Of a stretch of 64,000 nucleotides of DNA, positions 57,233 through 64,000 are shown one piece after another. The position numbers and the translations under genes were made by a program. The notes beneath the pieces are model-generated. The model was not told the DNA's origin. It made no database searches and saw only the letters and a list, made by a program, of their open reading frames with translations. The DNA is from CAVVEC01 sp963770485. Lineage in GTDB: Bacteria; Acidobacteriota; Terriglobia; Terriglobales; Acidobacteriaceae. The DNA lies in the NCBI GenBank assembly GCA_963770485.1, contig CAVYPX010000012.1:189287-253286 (forward strand), in the 5' to 3' direction. The number at the start of each line of letters is the position of its first letter. Position 1 is the stretch's first letter.

Positions 57233-59278
57233 GTGCGGATTATTCTGGTCGTTCTGATGTTGTGCACAGCTCTGGTAACGGCGCAGCCGCAACAACTGAA
57301 CCTCATGCCGATGCCGACCGACGTGCGGATCGGCCCCGGTCAGCTCTTGATTGATTCTTCTTTTTCAGTGGGAATCAGCGGCCGCTCTGATGCGCGGTTG
57401 CAGCGGGCAATAGAACTCTTCTTGCAGAACCTCCGGCGTCAAACCGGAATGTCTCCATTGGACGTGAAAGTGACGGATGCATCTGCGGCCAAGCTGGTGG
57501 TTCACAGCGAGCGCGGGAGTAAGAATGTACAGGAACTCGGCGAGGATGAATCCTATTCGCTGGAGATCACCAGCTCCGGCGCGAAACTCCAGGCAATTAC
57601 GCCTCTGGGAATCATGCACGGCTTGCAAACATTCCTGCAATTGGTGCAGATAGCTCCCCAAGGATTTGCCGTGCCGTCTGTCGTAATCCACGACAAACCG
57701 CGTTTTCCCTGGCGTGGATTGATGATCGACGTGAGCCGCCACTTCATCCCCCTTGACGTGCTCAAGCGCAATCTGGACGGGATGGCGGCCGTGAAGCTCA
57801 ACGTATTCCACTGGCACCTTTCCGATGACCAAGGCTTCCGCATTGAGAGCAAGAAATTCCCGAAGCTGCAGGAGGCGGGTTCCGACGGACTTTACTACAC
57901 GCAAGACGAAGTTCGCGATTTGATTGCGTACGCGCGCGATCGCGGTATTCGCATCGTGCCTGAGTTCGATATGCCGGGGCATAGCACCGCGTGGTTTGTG
58001 GGGTATCCCGAACTGGCCAGCGGCCCAGGACCTTATCACATCGAACGCAAGTGGGGCGTTTTCGATGCGGCGATGGATCCGACTCAGGAACGCACTTACA
58101 AGTTTCTTGACGAATTCATCGGTGAGATGGCCCGGCTTTTTCCTGACCCGTATTTTCACATTGGCGGCGACGAGGTCAATGGCAAGCAGTGGGGCGCGAA
58201 TCCGAAGATCCAGGAATTCATGCACGCGCATGGACTCAAGAACAATCGAGACCTTCAGGGCTATTTCAGCCAGCGCGTGCAAAAGATCGTAAAGAAACAC
58301 GGGAAGACCATGATCGGATGGGATGAGGTGTTGAGCCCGGACTTGCCCAAGGACATCGTCATACAGTCATGGCGGGGACAGGCGTCTCTGGCCGACGCGG
58401 CCGGACGGGGTTATCGCGGGCTTCTTTCCTTTGGATATTATCTCGATCTGATCTGGCCGGCTTCGAGGCATTATGCGGTCGATCCCATGAGCGACGCCGC
58501 AAGCCTGAGCTTGGATGAGCAACCGCGGATTCTCGGGGGCGAAGCTTGTATGTGGTCGGAATACGTGTCTCCGGAAAACATTGATTCACGCATATGGCCC
58601 CGGCTGGCGGCAATCGCGGAACGGTTGTGGTCGGCGCAGGATGTGAAAGACACCGCTTCGATGTATCAACGTCTCGAAGTGATCAGCCGGTGGCTGGACT
58701 GGCTTGGACTCACCCACAATTCAAGTTATGAGCCGATGCTGCGCCGCATCGCAGGTTCAGATGATATTTCTGCGCTTCGTGTGCTTGCAGATGTTGTAGA
58801 ACCGGTCAAGGACTACACGCGCGAGGAAGTCGCTCTTGTAGAAGCAACAAGCCTCTCGCCGCTGAATCGCCTGATTGATGCGGCCCGGCCGGAGAGTGCG
58901 ACCGCCCGGCATTTTGCCGAAATGGTGAATGCATTGCTCGCTGGCGGCGGAGATTCCGGCACGAAAGAGGAAATCAGAACCATGCTGATCCGCTGGCGTG
59001 ACAATCAGGCGAGTCTGCAGCCGCTGGAGGCACAGTCTTTTCTCCTGAAGGAAGTCGTTCCGGTGTCCGAGAACCTTTCGGCTGTAGCTGGGGCCGGGTT
59101 GCAAGCAATGGACTATTTGGCTCGCGGCGAGCGCGCACCAGACCCGTGGAAAACAGAGCATCTTGCGCGGATCGAGCAGGCGAAGAAGCCCGAGGCCCAA
59201 CTGCTGCTCATGGTGGCGCCGTCGGTGCAGAGGCTGATTGAGGCGGCCGGTCAGAGCCCGCAGATGCCGGAGAAATAG
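57233..59278 (+). CDS. beta-N-acetylhexosaminidase, GH20
   Basis: This exo-hydrolase removes terminal GlcNAc/GalNAc from chitin, peptidoglycan or glycans. The 681-residue protein has a signal peptide (IILVVLMLCTALVTAQ), the GH20b domain (to about 150), and the catalytic barrel: FPWRGLMIDVSRHFIPLDVL, LNVFHWHLSDDQGFRIESKK, IVPEFDMPGHSTAWF, FHIGGDEVNGKQW with catalytic D313-E314, IGWDEVL, and GGEACMWSEYV. A 150-residue C-terminal region is less conserved. The start is GTG 57233. Confidence 0.94.
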   Translation: MRIILVVLMLCTALVTAQPQQLNLMPMPTDVRIGPGQLLIDSSFSVGISGRSDARLQRAIELFLQNLRRQTGMSPLDVKVTDASAAKLVVHSERGSKNVQELGEDESYSLEITSSGAKLQAITPLGIMHGLQTFLQLVQIAPQGFAVPSVVIHDKPRFPWRGLMIDVSRHFIPLDVLKRNLDGMAAVKLNVFHWHLSDDQGFRIESKKFPKLQEAGSDGLYYTQDEVRDLIAYARDRGIRIVPEFDMPGHSTAWFVGYPELASGPGPYHIERKWGVFDAAMDPTQERTYKFLDEFIGEMARLFPDPYFHIGGDEVNGKQWGANPKIQEFMHAHGLKNNRDLQGYFSQRVQKIVKKHGKTMIGWDEVLSPDLPKDIVIQSWRGQASLADAAGRGYRGLLSFGYYLDLIWPASRHYAVDPMSDAASLSLDEQPRILGGEACMWSEYVSPENIDSRIWPRLAAIAERLWSAQDVKDTASMYQRLEVISRWLDWLGLTHNSSYEPMLRRIAGSDDISALRVLADVVEPVKDYTREEVALVEATSLSPLNRLIDAARPESATARHFAEMVNALLAGGGDSGTKEEIRTMLIRWRDNQASLQPLEAQSFLLKEVVPVSENLSAVAGAGLQAMDYLARGERAPDPWKTEHLARIEQAKKPEAQLLLMVAPSVQRLIEAAGQSPQMPEK

Positions 59279-59326
59279 CGCGCGAGAAGCGGCGCGCAGG
59301 TCGTAGCGAAAAGAGGAAAGCCGATT

Positions 59327-60067
59327 TTACTTCCACCAGAAGGAAGTGCCAACCAAGGCCAACACTTCAAGAACCGCGAGCGACACCCAGACCCGTTGGC
59401 GAAAACGAGAACGCCACAAGTCCCTTTTCAAATCGGCTTCCAGCACGTGAATGAACTCAACTTCCGCTGGATCGGGCTTGGGTAGGGGCGCGCCGACTCT
59501 GGGCTGCGGCGGTGCGTAGGCCGGCTTGGCCTTATCGGGCAAGAAAACCTTGGGTGTGCTGATCACCGAGGACCAGCGAGGCAGCAGCATCGGACCGGAA
59601 GCTGAGCCGGGATCCATGGGGCTTGAGGTCAACTGCAAGGGAGGCATTCTCTCCGGCGCGACCGTGTCGGCCAGGTTGCGCAGCAGCGAGGTCCACCACA
59701 TCCGACTCATCTGGTCGCCAATCAATTCACCTACATCCACCGGGCGCGACTCCAATTCCAAGGGGGGCTGAGTCTCCGGCGAAATCACGTCGCCAAGGTT
59801 TGTGAACACGGTACGGTACCAGGGCAGACTCACCATGTCGCCAGCCAGCATGCCTACGTCCACGGGGCGCGAGCTGAGGTGCAGCGGAGGCAGTTTCTCC
59901 GGCGCGAAGGTGTCCCGAAGATTGCCGAGCAACCTTCTCCACAGAGGGAGGTTCCAGCTGTCGGACAACAAAAGCTCAAGATCGTGGTCGCCGCTCTTCG
60001 ACGGCTGATCGGGAGGCGGTTCGCCGGGAGAGTCGGGGCTAGTGGGCTGGGAGAACATTCTTCGCAT
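59327..60067 (-). CDS. tail-anchored hypothetical protein with three 41-residue repeats
   Basis: The 246-residue protein is built from three 41-residue units starting at about residues 40, 81 and 122. Each has the pattern LPxWRxLLxNLxDxxxPExxPPLxLxSRPVDVGxLxGDxxS (shown here as pattern, not sequence). A Pro-rich linker and a basic amphipathic stretch (ADLKRDLWRSRFRQR) lead to a single C-terminal transmembrane helix (VSLAVLEVLALVGTSF) and WWK. It is therefore probably tail-anchored with its bulk in the cytoplasm. I recall LPPLxxxSKPVxV motifs in other acidobacterial proteins. Function is unknown. Confidence 0.68.
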   Translation of the reverse strand: MRRMFSQPTSPDSPGEPPPDQPSKSGDHDLELLLSDSWNLPLWRRLLGNLRDTFAPEKLPPLHLSSRPVDVGMLAGDMVSLPWYRTVFTNLGDVISPETQPPLELESRPVDVGELIGDQMSRMWWTSLLRNLADTVAPERMPPLQLTSSPMDPGSASGPMLLPRWSSVISTPKVFLPDKAKPAYAPPQPRVGAPLPKPDPAEVEFIHVLEADLKRDLWRSRFRQRVWVSLAVLEVLALVGTSFWWK

Positions 60068-60204
60068 CCTTCTTCGCTGTTTAGAGTCGCATGGTCACAA
60101 CTTGGACTCAGAATTCGTTTTGCTTGAACTCTCGATTAGTTTAATACAGTTCTGCTGCGTGAGCGCAGCCTACGCGAGTGCCTTTGAATCGCGTATCTGC
60201 AGAG

Positions 60205-60927
60205 CTACGTCGTTCGTCTCAACACGTAAATCACCCAGGGAGGGATACTGGTTTCGTTCACCCACGCGTAGGACTCGTCACCCTTTGCCAGCGGCTTCAC
60301 AACTTGGATGGCTTGCAGACTCGCTTCCCTATAAACCGCCCGATACGATTCGTCGGTCCAGAGGATGTCTTCGACAGGCCTCCCATCTTGGTGGTCGGTA
60401 ACGATGATGTGCACCACGTCACCGCTTCGAGCTGATGCGTTTTCCGGAAAATCCTTGGTCGTAAATGAAGCCCATTCGTGGGTGTAAATCTCGGGTGACG
60501 AAACCAGGTTGACGATGGTCCCACTTGGCGTCAGTAGCTTTCCGAGGTCGCAAAGGATGCTTGCCTTCATCGCCCCAGGAATGTTGTCGAAGGTGAAAGC
60601 CGAGAGCACGAGGTCAAAGGCCCCAGCGTCAAGTTCGGCGAAATTGTCGCCCGGCACGAGACGGTAATCGCCGACAGGATCGACGCCGCGTGCGATCCGC
60701 AGCATGTCCTCTGAGACATCGACTCCGGTCACGTCGAACCCGAGTCTTCGTAGGAACCTTGTTGACCTGCCGGTGCCACAGCCGAAGTCGAGCGCTCTCC
60801 TTCCGGTTACGTGCTCGTCCAGAATCGCGGGCAGGTCACGGTATGCGAGATAATACGTGTTGGCGAACTCCAGCGTGGCGTACGCGCCGGCACGGTTAGG
60901 ATCCGCGTAGCAGTTAACGAAGTCCAT
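60205..60927 (-). CDS. class I SAM-dependent methyltransferase
   Basis: ATG 60927 starts a 240-residue protein. Motif I is ALDFGCGTGRSTRFLRRLGF, followed by VTGVDVSEDMLRIARGVDPV and GAFDLVLSAFTFDNIPG, then LLTPSGTIVNLVSSPEI. The seven-strand SAM fold is complete. The substrate is not readable. A TTG two codons upstream is possible but less likely. The 137 bases between this gene and the repeat-protein gene's start hold no gene. Confidence 0.88.
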   Translation of the reverse strand: MDFVNCYADPNRAGAYATLEFANTYYLAYRDLPAILDEHVTGRRALDFGCGTGRSTRFLRRLGFDVTGVDVSEDMLRIARGVDPVGDYRLVPGDNFAELDAGAFDLVLSAFTFDNIPGAMKASILCDLGKLLTPSGTIVNLVSSPEIYTHEWASFTTKDFPENASARSGDVVHIIVTDHQDGRPVEDILWTDESYRAVYREASLQAIQVVKPLAKGDESYAWVNETSIPPWVIYVLRRTT

Positions 60928-61060
60928 CTTCAATCTCTTTCCTCAGTTTCTTCGCATTCTTACTTTAAACGAAGTCGAGGGAATATTCGCGCGAGATCGT
61001 GCCGGCGCATATGCTCTCTCGAACTGCTTACCGGCCTCGCGCCTCTATTAGGATGGGACT

Positions 61061-61939
61061 GTGCAAGGTTGGCCCCCAAGGGTAATCGTGGCTCTCGTGT
61101 GGTCTGTTCTCCCCTTGTTCGCTTTTGGTTTCGTAGGCGATCACATCACGCGGGCTGCACGGCGCTTGCCCATCAGCGTACAACTCCTGCTGCCTTCTGT
61201 CTTCGGCATTTCTTATTGGCTGGTCGCGCGTGCATCGGACGTTCGAGCAGGCTGGCTCGCGCTCTATCTCGCGCTTCCTGTTCTGGTGGCCGTGATCCTG
61301 TGGCGCGCCAAGCAGAGCGATCCGCAGCAGCGGGGAAATTGGCGGGATCTTACCGTTCTTCTGGCCCTCGGGCTGGCCGTTGATTTGCGCTGGTTCGAGC
61401 CGGCGTGGCCCGCGCATCTTACCGTGGTCAGCAAACTGATCCTGCTCGACGCGGGTCTCTATGGTTTCCTGGTGGTCCGGCAACTGACCAACGTGGGGTT
61501 CGACTTGCGGGTTCGCAGCCAAGATCTGAAGATTGGTCTGCGCGAGTTGGTGTTCTACGCGCCCATTGCCGTATCGCTGGGACTGGCGTTGGGATTTCTT
61601 CACTGGCACGCTTACCTCCCGCGAGTTGGCGGCGCCGCATTAACCTGGATTTTTACCCTGGTCTTTATTGCCATCCCAGAAGAGATCTACTTTCGCGGTT
61701 GGATCCAGAACCTGATCGAGCGCCGCCTTGGGAGCCGCAGCTCACTGTGGCTGACCGCGCTGATCTTTGGCCTTTCCCACTTCAACAAACGAGCTGCGCA
61801 CTTCAACTGGCGCTATGTATTGCTGGCAACGCTCGCGGGCATTTTCTATGGGAGGGCTTGGCAGCAGCGGCACCGAATTGCCGCTTCTGCAATCACCCAT
61901 GCGTGCGTGGACGCAGTCTGGTCGATCTGGCTGCACTGA
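61061..61939 (+). CDS. CPBP-family intramembrane glutamic endopeptidase
   Basis: The 292-residue protein has about eight helices and the CPBP (Rce1-like) motifs: EE-x3-R in AIPEEIYFRGWIQNLIERRL, the second His motif in ALIFGLSHFNKRA, and the third in ASAITHACVDAVWSIWL. All catalytic residues are present. Such bacterial proteins are predicted intramembrane proteases, some linked to bacteriocin self-protection or protein maturation. The start is GTG 61061. It is 55 bases upstream of an ABC exporter gene on the same strand. Confidence 0.9.
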   Translation: MQGWPPRVIVALVWSVLPLFAFGFVGDHITRAARRLPISVQLLLPSVFGISYWLVARASDVRAGWLALYLALPVLVAVILWRAKQSDPQQRGNWRDLTVLLALGLAVDLRWFEPAWPAHLTVVSKLILLDAGLYGFLVVRQLTNVGFDLRVRSQDLKIGLRELVFYAPIAVSLGLALGFLHWHAYLPRVGGAALTWIFTLVFIAIPEEIYFRGWIQNLIERRLGSRSSLWLTALIFGLSHFNKRAAHFNWRYVLLATLAGIFYGRAWQQRHRIAASAITHACVDAVWSIWLH

Positions 61940-61994
61940 ATCTGATGTAAGCCCAACCTATAAAATGAACCCCGCCTGATCGAGATCGAGTCTA

Positions 61995-63911
61995 ATGAGG
62001 ACGGTGAATTCTGACCGCAAACCGGCTGGGACCCGACCCGCGCGCGAGCAACTGCGTCTCATTTTTCCGGTGCTCCGGGAACTCGTTCGTCCACGCCGGG
62101 GCCTGCTGGCAATTGGCTTTGTTCTGATGGTGATCAATCGCGTTTCGGGGCTGGTGCTTCCCTACTCCACCAAGTTCCTGATCGACAGCGTGATCATCAA
62201 GCATCGCATCGAGATGCTGAAGCCGCTGGTTCTGCTGGTATTGCTTGCAACGGCCATCCAGGGGATCACGTCGTTCTCACTGACCCAGTTGTTGTCGAAA
62301 GCGGCGCAACGCCTTATCACGGAGCTTCGTCAAAAAGTGCAGGCCCACATCGGCCGGCTGCCGGTGGCTTTCCACGATTCCACGAAAAGCGGGGTGCTGG
62401 TCTCCCGCATCATGAGCGATGTGGAGGGCGTCCGCAATCTGATCGGGACTGGGCTGGTGGATTTAGTCGGAGGGCTTCTGACTGCAAGCATTGCGTTGGT
62501 GGTTTTGTTTCGCATCAGTGCGCTTATGACGGCCCTCGCGTTCGGATTCCTGCTGTGCTTCGCTCTTGCTCTCAAGAAAGCTTTTGGCACGATCCGCCCG
62601 ATTTTCCGGGAGCGCGGCAAGATTAACGCCGAGGTCACGGGACGCCTCTCTGAGTCGCTCGGCGGCGTGCGCGTAGTCAAGGGCTATCATGCGGAGGAGC
62701 GCGAGGAGAACGTTTTCTCCCGTGGAGTGCACCGCCTGCTCGACAACGTGCTTCGCACCCTGACGGCCACTTCCGTCATGAGCCTTTCCGCAAGCCTGCT
62801 GATGGGTGTGGTCGGAGCCGTGATCATGTATGTGGGCGCACGCCAGATCGCGGCTGGGGCGCTGACCATCGGCGGATTCTTTACTTACACGCTTTTTCTT
62901 GGTTTTCTCATTGCACCCATCATGCAGATCGTTCAAGTAGGGACCCAACTCACCGAAGCGTTGGCGGGTTTGGAACGAACGCAAGAGATTCTGAGCGAGC
63001 GGCGTGAGGATCTCGATCCCAGGCGCACTACTACTCTCAACGAGATCGACGGCAACGTGGATTTTGACCATGTCAGCTTCAGTTACGATGGCGCCCGTAC
63101 GGTGCTGAATGATGTGTCGTTTCATGCCGGACCGGGCACAGTCACCGCGCTGGTTGGCTCCTCCGGTTCTGGCAAGTCAACGACCATCGGGCTGATTGCC
63201 GCTTTTTACGTGCCGACCCGCGGCAGGGTCCTGGTCGACGAAATTGATCTGAGCACGGTGCGACTCGATTCCTATCGAACGCAGTTGGGTGTGGTCTTGC
63301 AGGAGTCGTTTTTGTTCGACGGTACGATTCGCGAAAACGTCTCATTCTCGCGGCCGGAAGCAAGCGAAGAACAGGTCATGCGGGCTTGCCGCATTGCCCG
63401 CGTAGATGAATTCGCGGAGAGCTTTCCTGACGAGTACGACACGGTCGTCGGCGAGCGCGGAGTGAAGCTTTCCGGCGGGCAGCGGCAGCGGATTTCGATT
63501 GCTCGCGCGATTCTGGCGGAACCACGCATCCTGATACTCGACGAAGCCACGTCCAGCCTTGATTCTGAATCCGAGGCTTTGATTCAGCAGGGTCTGTCCT
63601 ACCTGATGCAGGGACGCACAACCTTCGTAATCGCGCACCGGCTCTCCACCATTCGCCGTGCTGACCAAATTCTGGTTGTTGAACAAGGTCAGATTCTTGA
63701 ACGTGGCACGCATGAGGAGCTCTACGCCTTGCGCGGCCGATATTACGAGCTATACACGAAACAGCATGGCGTGGAGAGCAATCTCTTCCTTGCACCCGGC
63801 GAGGGCGATGCAACACTCGTGCCCTCTGAAGAAGAAAAAGCTAAGGCGAACGGCGACGACGGCGTCGATTTGGCCGACACTTTGCGTATGGTAAGAGGAG
63901 AAATCCGTTAA
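61995..63911 (+). CDS. ABC exporter, fused permease and ATP-binding protein
   Basis: The 638-residue half-transporter has six transmembrane helices (about residues 25-310) and an ATPase domain. Walker A is GSSGSGKST near residue 386, the Q-loop region is LGVVLQESFLFDGTIRENV, the signature is LSGGQRQRISIARAILAEP near 492, Walker B is RILILDEATSSLDSESEAL, and the H-loop is VIAHRLSTIRRADQI. All ATPase motifs are intact. It would export a lipid, peptide or drug as a dimer. The next gene, four bases after its stop, starts another ABC ATPase. Confidence 0.93.
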   Translation: MRTVNSDRKPAGTRPAREQLRLIFPVLRELVRPRRGLLAIGFVLMVINRVSGLVLPYSTKFLIDSVIIKHRIEMLKPLVLLVLLATAIQGITSFSLTQLLSKAAQRLITELRQKVQAHIGRLPVAFHDSTKSGVLVSRIMSDVEGVRNLIGTGLVDLVGGLLTASIALVVLFRISALMTALAFGFLLCFALALKKAFGTIRPIFRERGKINAEVTGRLSESLGGVRVVKGYHAEEREENVFSRGVHRLLDNVLRTLTATSVMSLSASLLMGVVGAVIMYVGARQIAAGALTIGGFFTYTLFLGFLIAPIMQIVQVGTQLTEALAGLERTQEILSERREDLDPRRTTTLNEIDGNVDFDHVSFSYDGARTVLNDVSFHAGPGTVTALVGSSGSGKSTTIGLIAAFYVPTRGRVLVDEIDLSTVRLDSYRTQLGVVLQESFLFDGTIRENVSFSRPEASEEQVMRACRIARVDEFAESFPDEYDTVVGERGVKLSGGQRQRISIARAILAEPRILILDEATSSLDSESEALIQQGLSYLMQGRTTFVIAHRLSTIRRADQILVVEQGQILERGTHEELYALRGRYYELYTKQHGVESNLFLAPGEGDATLVPSEEEKAKANGDDGVDLADTLRMVRGEIR

Positions 63912-63915
63912 CCTC

Positions 63916-64000
63916 ATGATCGAAGGCCCAGTCGCAGCCAGCTCGAACGGTTCCGTCGCACTCCGCACAGAAAATCTCTGCCGCCACTATCAAATGGGGG
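63916..64000 (+). CDS. ABC transporter ATP-binding protein, 5' end only
   Basis: ATG 63916 opens a frame to the window edge: MIEGPVAASSNGSVALRTEN then LCRHYQMG. The ending LRTENLCRHYQMG is the typical N-terminus of a MacB/LolD-like ABC ATPase (L-x-L-x-N-x-x-K/R-x-Y-x-x-G), just before the Walker A region, which lies outside. It is probably in the same operon as the ABC exporter. Confidence 0.65.
   Translation, partial: MIEGPVAASSNGSVALRTENLCRHYQMG

Overview
The window reads as a chromosomal segment of a free-living, Gram-negative, GC-rich bacterium, most likely a soil member of the Acidobacteriota (Terriglobia-like). This is inferred from gene content, not from a marker gene. Indicators are GloVer-repeat and HAF-repeat secreted proteins, a HTH-TPR regulator, an ECF sigma/anti-sigma/DUF3106 operon, DUF2905, several secreted or membrane hypotheticals of acidobacterial style, and intergenic repeats built on the phrase GTCATTCCGAGC. 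Nearly everything was read by protein-family recognition; no search was run.

Layout. 1-6000: housekeeping genes on the minus strand (partial AMMECR1-domain protein, pgsA, DUF2335, glutamate dehydrogenase, xseA, DUF2905), with heptanucleotide repeat arrays between xseA and DUF2905. 6000-12700: plus-strand genes for a cupin, a TPR protein, a degraded kinase, a thioredoxin reductase, a UBP-type zinc finger protein and a proline dehydrogenase. 12700-20650: a HTH-TPR regulator, two large repeat-built secreted proteins, and an ECF sigma factor with its anti-sigma factor and a DUF3106 protein. 20780-23900: tRNA-Val(CAC) followed by an integrase remnant, two tandem paralogous secreted proteins and a truncated ArsR-type gene, which looks like a decayed integrative island. 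24100-29800: a gluzincin-type peptidase, then a nitrogen-control cluster (amt, P-II, glnD).

31190-34201: a complete cargo-carrying IS1595-family transposon of 2996 bp with 23-bp inverted repeats and an 8-bp target duplication. It carries the transposase, a P63C-domain gene and two membrane-protein genes. It interrupts, in frame, the start of what looks like a 2OG-Fe(II) oxygenase gene that is itself decayed. 34278-38337: a surface-polysaccharide cluster (O-antigen ligase-like, GT87-like, acyltransferase 3).

38540-47142: a long minus-strand run built around an RND efflux system (adaptor, pump, TolC). Two related small proteins ending in an NRPPPS motif lie upstream and downstream of the adaptor/pump pair, and a RraA-family gene is embedded. 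47379-64000: a HTH-Mop regulator divergent from an outer-membrane protein gene, a CocE-type hydrolase, a DUF1624-type acyltransferase, a LemA/TPM operon with a frameshifted pseudo-nucleotidyltransferase, a YheT-like hydrolase, an FmdB zinc ribbon protein, a GH20 hexosaminidase, a tail-anchored protein made of 41-residue repeats, a methyltransferase, a CPBP protease, and an ABC exporter followed by the start of another ABC ATPase gene.

How genes work together: GDH, Amt, P-II and GlnD form an ammonium uptake, sensing and assimilation set. The sigma/anti-sigma pair is a translationally coupled envelope-signalling unit. The RND genes form one tripartite exporter. The strongest candidate for something new is the passenger module of the IS1595-family element (two membrane proteins plus a P63C protein). 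The paired NRPPPS proteins around the RND pump come second.
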